A stretch of DNA of 64,000 nt from Bacteroidia bacterium (GTDB lineage Bacteria > Bacteroidota > Bacteroidia > Cytophagales > JAAEPT01), in the NCBI GenBank assembly GCA_030431525.1, contig JAUIJC010000002.1, positions 1 through 64,000 of the forward strand, given 5' to 3'. Position numbers and translations under genes: made by a program. Position 1 is the stretch's first letter; each line of letters opens with the position of its first letter. The notes beneath the pieces were generated by a model. It was given only the letters and a program-made list of their open reading frames with translations. It had not been told where the DNA came from and made no database searches. This document shows, piece after piece, positions 50,801 to 58,410 of this stretch.

Positions 50801-51497
50801 ATGGGAAGTGAACTTTACGGCCGAAGGTACTGGACAGGATTTCTCGCGCTCAAATCTGGAAAACGGCGATATCGTATTGGCAGTTTTGACCTCCGATGAG
50901 GAATGCGCAAGTATGGCGACCGCCATTTCCAACGAGGAGCAGGTATTGGCCAATAAGCCTCTAAACCCAAGTGTGGCCATCGAAATTGATAATGGCGATG
51001 GTTTCCCTGTTTGCCCGAATTCCCCGATGAGCTTCCGAGCGGTGGCGCAGGATGAAGGCAACAGTCCAAGCTATTTCTGGAAAGTGGATGATGTAGTGGT
51101 TGGTCAGGGAATGAGCTATACCACTTCTTCCTTAAAAGATGGTCAGATCCTGCAATGTGAGATGACGGTTTCGGAAAGTTGTGTCGTTGAATCGTCTGTG
51201 GAATCAACCGTGGTGATGGCGGAAATCCTTGATGCGAACGACAGCCAGTGTAGTATTACCTCCGCAGATAAGGCATTGTTTGAAAACTTGGTGCTTTATC
51301 CAAATCCAACGGAAGGTGTGCTGAATATCGAAGGCCTTGAAGAAGGCACCCAATTGAGCTTGTTTAATCCTCAAGGGATTTTAGTAAAAAATGGTCTTGG
51401 TGCTCAGGTTGAAATGCATGATTTGCCTGCTGGGACTTATTTCTTAAAAATTGAAAAAGGGGAGAAGGTGGTTTTTAAATCGGTGGTGAAGCAGTAA
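47838..51497 (+). CDS. Secreted metzincin metalloprotease with CBM5/12, PKD and Ig modules, T9SS cargo
   Basis: From the ATG at 47838 (signal peptide FYALLVALLFGLAF...SEAQA; the frame from 47742 runs through the preceding terminator) the product is 1219 residues. The zinc site HEVGHALGLHHD at 300-311 fits HExxHxxGxxHD of metzincins, and a Met-turn (PIMGSG, Met329) follows. After the catalytic domain come a pre-peptidase C-terminal-like domain (about 405-500), a CARDB-like domain (510-610), a CBM5/12 module (W..S.TYQG..., WRAKWW), a PKD domain, Ig-like modules and a type A T9SS domain (YPNPTEGVLNIEGL). The CBM-to-end portion parallels the S8 protease at 1669-7050 almost domain for domain, so two unrelated protease types share one targeting stalk. 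Confidence 0.93.
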   Translation: MNHFYALLVALLFGLAFQVPISEAQASSLSQSDQSIVLGQAEELEERFEQLSAQPDSLWEIQLSDGTALFIHFLPKGKEGFFGKVKGHDASIFAVRQVGNGLEGELLVNELDLAFSLTTDEQGTVRLSKKQIGDLICVPEENEHEHAESEEIDGGAMAVPAGVDVDNLQSLADSPFVIYIDTDGETVSGDWWNSYYNSGNDIVCASSGLTDDEIYTVWKIMSEDFRPFNVNVTTRRDLYEAVSQDKSVMLIVTTTRGWQSVSTTGIGRFWSFKNNDSPCFSFPNGFSSNVAYKLGEVSSHEVGHALGLHHDGNSSTNYYSGHGNWAPIMGSGYYKNVTQWDKAEYSGSNNTAENDLQIITQQSLVPYRTDDHGNATAQATELVGDVNSDLVADDNQGVIERSSDVDYFSFTTGGGLLSLDFNGADPKPNLDISVKLYDEFGSMLASSDVANQVYANLDITLNAGTYYIAIEGVGYGNPANTGYSDYASLGWYGISGNIENLGQLNSYTYNVSASNLQAQQAGCGDPMVASFDLINRGTKTLTSVTVELLVNGSVVNSFAHSTNLASYSKETVNLNAVNLSTAGNKNVEIRLSKPNGVSDEDVSNNETATSLFYSLGDLHQFVIANRSENSSMAFEITENGNVVANKSDATVSTSGANSVYGFCLAEGCYDLKVTDAFKPAGCSEPAWSSSTTYQGDVNLGTGNGEVVSYGGKKWRAKWWSQNHTPGTNDVWLEVGECNLTYDTDTYKLLDNDANILIENTVANYVSPRTDAFCSGSQTTVTADFSANETSVYSCSDVVFTANTSGTVTSYAWDFGADAKPSTATGIGPHTVSYGTTGAKTVSLTVNGNVTETKTNYVTVSQDPYRYPFVKVDYDAVEICNGESIEATVYNYQYEGSNPQFQWQVNGNVVATNNAQTYTYTNLDDGDQLSVTMVSDELCLINQEVNSGDRAVQVKASVTPQISISSSKSTICEGEEITYSATATSGTIVWEVNFTAEGTGQDFSRSNLENGDIVLAVLTSDEECASMATAISNEEQVLANKPLNPSVAIEIDNGDGFPVCPNSPMSFRAVAQDEGNSPSYFWKVDDVVVGQGMSYTTSSLKDGQILQCEMTVSESCVVESSVESTVVMAEILDANDSQCSITSADKALFENLVLYPNPTEGVLNIEGLEEGTQLSLFNPQGILVKNGLGAQVEMHDLPAGTYFLKIEKGEKVVFKSVVKQ

Positions 51498-51519
51498 AAA
51501 GTGATTGTTGATTGGGAAT

Positions 51520-51559
51520 AAAAAAACGGGCGCTGGAGGAATTCAGCGCCTGTTTTTTT
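51520..51559 (+). terminator. Terminator of the metzincin gene
   Basis: AAAAAACGGGCGCTGG...TTCAGCGCCTGTTTTTTT: a GGCGCTG/CAGCGCC stem with an A run before and a T run after, 22 bases past the stop. Confidence 0.9.
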
Positions 51560-51694
51560 GGGAATGGTAAATTACAAGCATAGTGCAAGACTTTTAAGTG
51601 ATATACAGTTCACTTACTGTAATGTTCATTAGAGCAGAAGAGCTCAATTTTAACCATTTGCATTATGTTTATATAATAATTATCCACTGTTTTT

Positions 51695-52123
51695 TTATAT
51701 TCCCAAGGTTATTTGGTCTTTTACTTTGTGATACCTTAATGACGCCTTGATACATTCCTTTAATTTCATTTCGGGAATTTTCTGGTTCACTTGGAAAACG
51801 ATTGCCCGTTTTCCCTCATATTGGAATTTGTCGTCAAAAACTAATTTGAAAGTATCGACTAACCTGCTTGTACATTGGAAATACATTGCATATTGGTCAG
51901 GTGTTTTTTCTTTCCAATCTATTCGCAAAGTACTGCCGTTTTTGGTGACAAAACTTGGTTCTCCCCATTTCAAGGTCTCTTCCAAAACAGTGATCTCCTC
52001 CATTTCCTCTGCTGTTTTTATGACGAATTCTCTTAAAAACTGCATTTTTTTCCGAACAAAGTCAGGATAATTCGAAAATACCACATCTACTTCGGGATCT
52101 GTTTTGAGTTTTAGCTTGCCCAT
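51695..52123 (-). CDS. DUF1801 domain protein
   Basis: Starting at the ATG at 52123, 142 residues long; the longer frame to 52192 adds a non-conserved N-terminus. It matches the DUF1801/YdhG-like fold: a helical N-terminus (LREFVIKTAEEMEE), the LKWGEPSFVTKNGSTLRIDWK hairpin, YAMYFQC, and the C-terminal LKECIKASLRYHKVKD. The family is small and cytosolic with no established function. A/T content is higher than in neighbouring T9SS genes. The flanking gap on its right shows short inverted repeats but not the cassette boundaries seen at 10222 and 34280. Confidence 0.8.
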   Translation of the reverse strand: MGKLKLKTDPEVDVVFSNYPDFVRKKMQFLREFVIKTAEEMEEITVLEETLKWGEPSFVTKNGSTLRIDWKEKTPDQYAMYFQCTSRLVDTFKLVFDDKFQYEGKRAIVFQVNQKIPEMKLKECIKASLRYHKVKDQITLGI

Positions 52124-52346
52124 ATTGTTTGTTTTTACATAAAAAGCCCTTTGGCAATGGGCGGATTTTGGTCTTTTTCTACTATCGCACACTTTTAGCG
52201 CATGGCAACGTTAGAGCATATTTTTTTAAATACATCTGTAGATCCGCGCGCGATATGGAATTCGAGCCGAGGTGATTACCAAATATTTATAAGTGGGGGT
52301 GTGAGAATTTAGCTTCGATCTGTCCTTACATAAATTCAACATTATG

Positions 52347-53000
52347 TTATGTATGTAATGGCATATCGTCCCACTGGTATTGCTTATAGACCGTATACTC
52401 CAAGGCTTTTCTTCTTTCAAGAATAATATCTAAATCAACTTTCTCTGATGTTTTTCCAGTGAGGTGGTTGTTTCTGGCAAACCAATGGGCTCGATAAAAC
52501 TTGTCTAACATTGCGAAAATCTCATACTGACTTCTCATTCTAAAATGTGAAATGAATTCAGTAGCAGATTCATTTTTTTGAATGTTTGGAATCAAGTTGA
52601 CCAAGGAATTTTCAACGCCAGTATTTAACGTCAAGTTATCATGAAGTCCACCAATCCAAGCAAACGTCCATATAGCCTCCACAAACCAGTAGATGTCTAT
52701 TTGATTTTGTTTGGGCAAGTCGGAATACTTTCTTTCTAAGTATTCCAGTTCTTCCACGGTCAATTCAGACATTAATCCATTTTCCTCAAACCAGTTTTGA
52801 ATGATTTGATTTGGGGCTCGAAGATGTAGCTGGAACAGACCTAACAACACCATCATTCTCCGCGCTATTTTTTCTTGGTCTCTGAAATCTGGATTCTCCA
52901 AAAAGGGAAGGTGGTCGATTACATCAATCCCAGTTGAACGAAGTTTTTTGGTATTGTCAGCCTTTATTTTTATGGGTTGAATTTCCTCATTGAACTGCAT
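52347..53000 (-). CDS. DUF4272 domain protein
   Basis: A 217-residue, mainly helical protein resembling DUF4272: R-x-x-G-I-D-V-I near residues 21-27, EKIARRMMVLLGL, FVEAIWTFAWIGGLHD (the most conserved family stretch, about residues 105-120) and YRAHWFARNN near 172. The family has no known activity; members are often scattered and horizontally acquired in Bacteroidota. The gene is A/T-rich, stands alone, and is separated from flavodoxin by a terminator. No partner gene suggests a role. Confidence 0.78.
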   Translation of the reverse strand: MQFNEEIQPIKIKADNTKKLRSTGIDVIDHLPFLENPDFRDQEKIARRMMVLLGLFQLHLRAPNQIIQNWFEENGLMSELTVEELEYLERKYSDLPKQNQIDIYWFVEAIWTFAWIGGLHDNLTLNTGVENSLVNLIPNIQKNESATEFISHFRMRSQYEIFAMLDKFYRAHWFARNNHLTGKTSEKVDLDIILERRKALEYTVYKQYQWDDMPLHT

Positions 53001-53116
53001 AGTAGTTATTCATTTTGATTACAACTTCTCGAAAATAGCCTATTCTTCCATCCACGGCAAAGTTTCAATGAACAATGGAGTACAGCCAAAAAAATAGGAG
53101 CTATTCAAAATCAAAG

Positions 53117-53154
53117 AACCCCGCAGAGCTCTTTCAAGCTAAGTGGGGTTTTTT
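53117..53154. terminator. Hairpin terminator downstream of flavodoxin
   Basis: AACCCCGCAGAGCTC...GTGGGGTTTTTT: a stem of about six pairs with T-rich sequence on both strands. It closes the flavodoxin unit (minus strand) and resembles the hairpin at 36281-36320. Confidence 0.7.
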
Positions 53155-53177
53155 GCATTATCCAAAAAGCTTGCTCC

Positions 53178-53717
53178 TTAGCCTTGGCCAACCTCCAATC
53201 CAAACTCTTCCATCACTTGGGCAAGCCACCCGCCAAGGCGCTCATCAGTCAAATCGCTTTCGTTGTCCTCGTCGATGGCGAGTCCCAAGAAGTACTTTTG
53301 GCCTTCGTGTTCAAATTCGGCCTTGGATTCTTCGTAGTAGTAGCCGTCAGTGGACCAAAGTCCGACGAGCTGGCCACCGTTTTCCATGACTACGTTGCCC
53401 AACATGCCGATGCCGTCCACAAAGTATTCTCCATAGCCAACCTGATCGCCCAACCCGAAAATGGCCACTGTTTTACCGCTGAAGTCAATGGTTTGGAACT
53501 CCTCAAAAAAGGCGTCCCAGTCGCTTTGAAGCTCACCATCATACCATGTCGGCACACCGATTAGGATGAGGTTGTGCTTTTCAAAAGCTTCCGTGCCTTT
53601 GTTGGCGCCCATGTCGATAATGTCAAGGGTTTCCTCGCCAAGGATGTCCGTGATTTTGGCAACCACCGCTTCTGTGCAACCCGTGTCAGAACCGTAAAAC
53701 AATCCAATCTTATTCAT
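53178..53717 (-). CDS. fldA: Long-chain flavodoxin
   Basis: A 179-residue FMN-binding electron carrier. The phosphate loop FYGSDTGCTEAV is at residues 7-18, GVPTWYDGELQSDWDAFF forms the first isoalloxazine loop, and FGLGDQVGYGEYFVDG the second; the long-chain insertion is present (GYYYEESKAEFEHEGQKYF). Flavodoxins replace ferredoxin in low-potential electron transfer, commonly under iron limitation. The upstream gene on the same strand (53723-54052) lies five bases away, so they are co-transcribed. The iron-uptake operon beginning at 54588 is divergent from this pair, which would suit joint iron control, though no Fur box was recognised. Confidence 0.95.
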   Translation of the reverse strand: MNKIGLFYGSDTGCTEAVVAKITDILGEETLDIIDMGANKGTEAFEKHNLILIGVPTWYDGELQSDWDAFFEEFQTIDFSGKTVAIFGLGDQVGYGEYFVDGIGMLGNVVMENGGQLVGLWSTDGYYYEESKAEFEHEGQKYFLGLAIDEDNESDLTDERLGGWLAQVMEEFGLEVGQG

Positions 53718-53722
53718 CTCTC

Positions 53723-54052
53723 TTAGCTTAATATTTCTTCGATTTCTTTTTCCATTCCCAAGAGGGAAACCGCGCCGGTGAGCAACTCTCTCAAATGCAT
53801 GAATTCCTCTTCTTCAAAGGCGAAACAGAGCGAGGCCTTACAGGGGGAGATGAAGATTTTGTTGGAAGGGCCAACTTTTAGCTTTTCCAACTGGTCTTCA
53901 TCGGTTTGCTCAATGAATTTTGTGAATCGGCGTAGGCCTCTGTCATCGAGAACCATGTACACGTTTCCAAAGTCAATCTGGAAGGCGTTCCTTTTAGGGA
54001 CGGTGTGTACGACTCCTCTTTCTGTGCGGATGAGTTCTTGGTGCGTCTCCAT
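53723..54052 (-). CDS. Conserved small protein upstream of flavodoxin, perhaps DUF6686-like
   Basis: A 109-residue cytosolic protein from the ATG at 54052; the longer ORF adds 59 unlikely residues. The sequence QIDFGNVYMVLDDRGLRRFTKFIE resembles small Bacteroidota proteins of the DUF6686 type found next to fldA, but I am only moderately sure of that family. No Cys pair remains at the usual C..C position, only a single Cys near residue 72. It is tightly linked to fldA, with five intergenic bases. Function unknown. Confidence 0.65.
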   Translation of the reverse strand: METHQELIRTERGVVHTVPKRNAFQIDFGNVYMVLDDRGLRRFTKFIEQTDEDQLEKLKVGPSNKIFISPCKASLCFAFEEEEFMHLRELLTGAVSLLGMEKEIEEILS

Positions 54053-54200
54053 CTTTCTTATTTGGAAAAAGACTAAATAAAGTCTAAAAATGGTGGAGTT
54101 TGTGGAATGATACAAGATTGGGCGGGGATAAAAATTTTGTTTGCGGTCTTTTTTGTCTTGGATAGGGACGGGGTGATTGTGTTTGGAAATGGTTTTTTGG

Positions 54201-54270
54201 TGTAGGGGCAGACCTGTGTGTCTGCCCAAAAATATTGTGGGGGAAGACAGGGCACTGCCCTGTCTCTATG
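54201..54270. repeat. Intergenic palindromic repeat, family R4
   Basis: Two adjacent hairpins: GGGCAGACCTGTGTGTCTGCCC preceded by GTAG, and AGACAGGGCA-C-TGCCCTGTCT. This is the single R4 copy in the window. The rest of the 535-bp gap (54053-54587) holds a promoter and palindrome near 54463-54529 and no gene. Confidence 0.65.
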
Positions 54271-54462
54271 AAAATAGGTGTTGGAACTGTTGTGGGATAG
54301 AGGTGATTTTTTGGATTTTTTTGTGTGGTTAATAATCGTTGTGTTTAGGCTTTGTTCTGCCTTTTTATTTGATAAGCCGTTTGGATGAACTTGTTGCTGA
54401 TAATCTTAATTAACATGTCTTCAAGGTGTTATGTTTTAGTTTGGAATTTGTCTTAATAAATA

Positions 54463-54493
54463 TTGTGCGCTTTAACGGGCTTGGTTAATTTTG
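54463..54493 (+). promoter_or_regulatory. Bacteroidota promoter of the iron-uptake operon
   Basis: TTG at 54463-54465, a 20-base spacer and TAATTTTG at 54486-54493 fit the -33/-7 consensus exactly. Transcription would start near 54500, leaving a leader of about 90 bases before the ATG at 54588. Confidence 0.6.
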
Positions 54494-54511
54494 CGATTAA
54501 TTAGACTGGTT

Positions 54512-54529
54512 CCAGATAAGTGTATCTGG
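54512..54529 (+). promoter_or_regulatory. 18-bp palindrome just downstream of the predicted start of transcription
   Basis: CCAGATA-AGTG-TATCTGG is a perfect 7-4-7 inverted repeat at about +12 of the predicted transcript. It does not resemble the Zur-type boxes or a classical Fur box. It may be an operator or a 5'-UTR hairpin. Confidence 0.45.
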
Positions 54530-54587
54530 GTGGTTTTTGTCTTGTAATATATGTTCGTGTTCGGTCCGTTTTTCGGTTTTGAACACG

Positions 54588-57011
54588 ATGAGAGAAATGG
54601 TGACATCTTCTTATAAGTCCTTGTTCTTGTTTTTTCTATTGACAGCAGGGATGTCTGTTTTGGGATTTGCGCAAAGCGGTCAAATTGTTGGCAATGTCAA
54701 GGACGCAAAAGGGGAGGCAGTACCTTTCGCATCGGTTAGCATTGATGCCATTGCACTTCAGGTGCTGACCGATTTGAATGGTGATTTTTTGATTAATAAT
54801 GTGCCTGAGGGCGAGGCTGAGGTGACGGTTCGTTCCATTGGTTTTGTCGATTCCAAACAATCGGTTTTGGTGGTGGCTGACAAGCCGACTCGCTTGGATG
54901 TCACTTTGCAGGAAAAAGTGGAAACGCTTGGTGAGACTGTGGTGGAAGTGAAAACTAAGGCCACCCAAAAGAAGGAGGAGGCTTATGCGGTGGAGGTCAT
55001 AGAAACCAAGGAATTGCAGAACCGTGAGGTGAACGTGAATCAGTTGGCTACCCAATCGGCAGGAATCCGTGTGCGTGAAAGTGGTGGGCTGGGTTCCAAG
55101 TTCACCTATTCACTTAATGGCATGTCGGGCAATGCAGTCCGCTTTTTCGTGGACGGTGTGCCCATCGACCGTTTTGGCGCAGGGTATTCGGTGAACAATT
55201 TTCCCGTCAATCTGATTGATCGCATCGAGCTTTATAAAGGTGTGGTTCCGCCCCAGTTCGGGAGTGATGCTTTGGGTGGTGTCATCAACATCATTTCTAA
55301 GAAGAAGTACAGTAATTATTTGGACGCCTCTTATAGCTATGGCTCCTTCAATACACATCGGGCCTCGGTCAGCACCCGTTTGGTGAACGACAGCGCCCGC
55401 TATTTTGTGGACTTTCAGGGCTTTTACAATTATTCCGACAACGATTACAAAGTCTGGGGAAAGGGCGTGGAAGTGGCCGATCCGGAAACGGGCAAGGCCA
55501 TTGAAATCGAAACACGCAGGTTCCATGATGCTTACCGTTCCCTGTCAGGCAAGTTGGATTTCGGCTTGGTGGACCGCAAATGGGCTGACCAGTTTAAGAT
55601 TGGCGTGTTGTACGCCGGCAGTCATAACGAATTGCAACACGGGGCTACCATGGCCTCGGTCATTGGCGAAGCCACCCAAAACTCCCAGAGCTTTTCGCCA
55701 ACCATGTCCCTGTCCAAGAAAAACGCCTTTGTCAAGGGCTTGGACCTGAATCTTTATAATTCCATTTCGTGGCTTTCCACGGAGACTATTGATACCAGTT
55801 CCCGCATTTATGATTGGAACGGTAAAGTGATTTTTGAACATCCTACAAACAGCGAGTTGGGCCAAGGCGGGAACGGCAAATCCATGTTGACGCTCAACAG
55901 CCTGAACAACTTTCACCAGCTGAACCTCGCGTATTCTTGGGCGGAGAAAAATCGATTGAACTTCAACTACACCTTGGATGCGATCACACGTGATGGAGAA
56001 GATCCCTTAGTGGGCAACCGGACGGCCACCTTCCGCGAACCACAGTCCATGACCAAACAGGTGAGTTCCTTGGCCTATGAGCGTTCCTCTTTCGAGGGGA
56101 AGTTGGACCAGACGGTCTGGGTGAAGAACTATGATTTTCGGGTGTCCACCGTTGATACGGAGTACATCACCGACTCCTTGGGCTACAGGCCCATCGGTGT
56201 TCCCATCGGCAATAAGATGAACCGTTTTGGCTATGGCTATGCGGTAAAGTACAAGTTGAAAAAGCGGAGCCTGCTCAAGCTTTCCTTGGAAAAATGCTAT
56301 CGTTTGCCCACCGCCGAGGAGATGTTGGGCGACGGACTCTTTTTGCAGAACAACCCTGAGTTGATGCCGGAGGAGAGCTGGAACCTCAATGTGAACTGGT
56401 TGCTGTCGGGTCTTCCTGTGGGCAAGTCGGGGCATCTTTCCGTAGAGCCGAGCCTCTTTTTCCGGAACACCGAGAACTTGATTTTGTACACCGTCCAGAA
56501 CAACGTGGGCATGGGCCACTACCAAAACATCGGCAAGGTGCGGGGCATGGGCGGTTCCTTGGACATTAAATACCGCTACAAGAATTTCTTGGTGCTTTCA
56601 GGCAATGCCACCTATCAGCAAATGCGCGACTGGATGCAGTACAAAGGCGCCAACCTTAACCAGACCTATAAGGACCTGTTGCGCAATACGCCGTATTTGA
56701 TGGCCAATATGAGCGCTACCGTCAAACAGGAAGGTGTCTTTAAGGACGACGACCAAGTTTCCCTCTTTTGGGACGTGATGTACGTCCACGAGTTTTTCCT
56801 GAACTGGCCGAGCCTTGGCGACCCGAACACCAAGTCCGTGATCCCGACTCAATTGGTGAACGGGGCAGGGGTTTCCTATTCCTTCAAGTCCGGAAAATAC
56901 AATCTGAGCTTTTCTTGTAACAACCTCTTCAACGAGCAGGTCTACGACAACTACCTGCTCCAAAAGCCCGGAAGGTCCTTCTCGACCAAGCTTCGGGTAT
57001 TCCTTAATTAA
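54588..57011 (+). CDS. TonB-dependent siderophore-type receptor
   Basis: An 807-residue outer-membrane receptor from the ATG at 54588 (a second ATG is at 54597; the ORF's upstream TTG is rejected). It has a signal peptide (LFLFFLLTAGMSVLGFAQ), a carboxypeptidase-regulatory-like domain (IVGNVKDAKGEAVPFASVSI, about 31-110), a plug (ELQNREVNVNQLATQSAGIRV and ELYKGVVPPQFGSDALGGVINI) and a beta barrel ending in KLRVFLN. It is followed 26 bases later by a DUF4374 lipoprotein and further on by a PepSY membrane protein, a set typical of ferric-siderophore uptake in Bacteroidota. The substrate cannot be told from sequence. Confidence 0.92.
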   Translation: MREMVTSSYKSLFLFFLLTAGMSVLGFAQSGQIVGNVKDAKGEAVPFASVSIDAIALQVLTDLNGDFLINNVPEGEAEVTVRSIGFVDSKQSVLVVADKPTRLDVTLQEKVETLGETVVEVKTKATQKKEEAYAVEVIETKELQNREVNVNQLATQSAGIRVRESGGLGSKFTYSLNGMSGNAVRFFVDGVPIDRFGAGYSVNNFPVNLIDRIELYKGVVPPQFGSDALGGVINIISKKKYSNYLDASYSYGSFNTHRASVSTRLVNDSARYFVDFQGFYNYSDNDYKVWGKGVEVADPETGKAIEIETRRFHDAYRSLSGKLDFGLVDRKWADQFKIGVLYAGSHNELQHGATMASVIGEATQNSQSFSPTMSLSKKNAFVKGLDLNLYNSISWLSTETIDTSSRIYDWNGKVIFEHPTNSELGQGGNGKSMLTLNSLNNFHQLNLAYSWAEKNRLNFNYTLDAITRDGEDPLVGNRTATFREPQSMTKQVSSLAYERSSFEGKLDQTVWVKNYDFRVSTVDTEYITDSLGYRPIGVPIGNKMNRFGYGYAVKYKLKKRSLLKLSLEKCYRLPTAEEMLGDGLFLQNNPELMPEESWNLNVNWLLSGLPVGKSGHLSVEPSLFFRNTENLILYTVQNNVGMGHYQNIGKVRGMGGSLDIKYRYKNFLVLSGNATYQQMRDWMQYKGANLNQTYKDLLRNTPYLMANMSATVKQEGVFKDDDQVSLFWDVMYVHEFFLNWPSLGDPNTKSVIPTQLVNGAGVSYSFKSGKYNLSFSCNNLFNEQVYDNYLLQKPGRSFSTKLRVFLN

Positions 57012-57037
57012 AGCAAACCAAAACCAAAGAACCAATC

Positions 57038-58276
57038 ATGAATATTCGTAGCAAATGGCTCCTGTGTGGCCTAATGAGTGCCGTTTTCGCCTTGGGTACT
57101 TCCTGTTCAGATGATGATGTGCCAGCACCATCGACAGTATCTGAAGGCAAGTATTCCTTGGGAACATCAACTGATGGAGTGAGCTACATTCTCTCTGCTG
57201 ATGATTTGAGCTCAGGGAGTGTTAGTCCTGTGGGTAACGGTGTGGAGTTTGGCGCAGCTGAGTTCATCACTTCCGGGAATTATATTTATTTCTTTAGCCG
57301 TAGCGATAAGAAATTCTACCAGTATGAGCTGAATGCCGATGGTTCCGTGACGGAAAAGGGTGCTTTGTTGTTGACCCAATACATCACTGATCGTGCTTAT
57401 TCCCAGAACTTGGTGGACGATAACACCATTTTGATTATTGATCCATTGGTATGGGGCGAGCCGGAGGTGAAGTGGTTAACCATCAGCCTTCCAGATTTTG
57501 TGGTGTCTGCCAGCGGTACAGCCACTTTGCCAACCGTTGAAAAGGAGCCAGGTGTGAACTGGGCAGTCAACGTGGGTAATGGTCGCCTGCATGGAAACAA
57601 GTTCGTAATGGGTTCCGTGCTTTATGATTTTGACGGAAACTATGCTGATGGCTCGCATGCTGTGGTGTTTGATTTTCCTGGCATGACCAACCCAAGCATG
57701 ATCTCCACTGACAAGATGAATGGTGAGTTGGGCATTTTCGCCAATAACGGTGAGATTTCAACTGAATCTGGCGACCTCTATTTTGCTGCTCGTAGTGGTG
57801 ATATTTGGGGCAAGCCTGTGAAAGATGGTGTGCATGGCGCGCTCTTGCGAATCAAGAATGGTGAAACTGATTTTGATGAGGACTACCTTTTGGACTTTAC
57901 CGATCAAATCGGTGAGTCAGCCAACATTCGCCAGATTGATTATATCGGCAACGGCATTGCCATCGCTATGCTTTTTGACGATACGAAAGTGAACGGATGG
58001 GGCGATTTGGAAAACGATCACTATTACTTCGCTCGTGTTGATTTGGAAGCTGGTACAGCAACCAAACTTAACGTCCCTCTTTCCGATGCCAGCTGGGCGC
58101 GCAAACCGATGGTTGAGAACGGTCACTACTTCACTTACCTAAAAAGTACGACCAACAACACGACTCATGTGATTGATGTGGATGTGTCTGCCGGAACTTA
58201 CACCCAAGGAGTAAAAGTCGAGGGTGATAACGTGCAAGGATATTCTATTACGAAGCATCCAGAAGTGATTGAGTAA
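57038..58276 (+). CDS. DUF4374 lipoprotein of an iron-uptake operon
   Basis: A 412-residue lipoprotein: signal sequence with lipobox LGTSC (Cys near 23) and acidic SDDDVP after it, the export signal to the surface. The body is a DUF4374 beta-propeller (KYSLGTSTDGVSYILSADDL, NYIYFFSRSDKKFYQYEL, KWLTISLPDFVV, FVMGSVLYDF). DUF4374 proteins are partners of siderophore TonB receptors and may bind or strip the siderophore at the surface. The gene follows the receptor by 26 bases and is followed by a perfect hairpin. Confidence 0.92.
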   Translation: MNIRSKWLLCGLMSAVFALGTSCSDDDVPAPSTVSEGKYSLGTSTDGVSYILSADDLSSGSVSPVGNGVEFGAAEFITSGNYIYFFSRSDKKFYQYELNADGSVTEKGALLLTQYITDRAYSQNLVDDNTILIIDPLVWGEPEVKWLTISLPDFVVSASGTATLPTVEKEPGVNWAVNVGNGRLHGNKFVMGSVLYDFDGNYADGSHAVVFDFPGMTNPSMISTDKMNGELGIFANNGEISTESGDLYFAARSGDIWGKPVKDGVHGALLRIKNGETDFDEDYLLDFTDQIGESANIRQIDYIGNGIAIAMLFDDTKVNGWGDLENDHYYFARVDLEAGTATKLNVPLSDASWARKPMVENGHYFTYLKSTTNNTTHVIDVDVSAGTYTQGVKVEGDNVQGYSITKHPEVIE

Positions 58277-58306
58277 ATCCATTTTGAGAAACGGGAGGGC
58301 TATAGG

Positions 58307-58347
58307 AGTACCTGATTAGCATAGTCTATTTATTCTAATCAGGTACT
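58307..58347 (+). terminator. Perfect hairpin after the DUF4374 gene
   Basis: AGTACCTGATTAG and CTAATCAGGTACT form a 13-bp perfect stem with a 15-base loop. There is no T run, so it may act as an mRNA stabiliser or attenuator rather than a full terminator. Confidence 0.6.
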
Positions 58348-58410
58348 TAAGCCTTTGGGTTGGGGCTCGGCTCTCCTGTACTTTCATTGTTTTTAATAAA
58401 ACCAATTCGA

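Noticed and set aside
51560-52346. Third cassette-like unit around the DUF1801 gene
   Set aside because: The gene is A/T-rich and isolated, but neither the GGTGTTTCA...TATATAC nor the CAGTTGTATAAACGC boundary is present.
54053-54587. Classical Fur box before the siderophore receptor
   Set aside because: TTAGACTGGTTCCAGATAA looks suggestive but is not palindromic in the outer bases; only the 54512 palindrome is sound.
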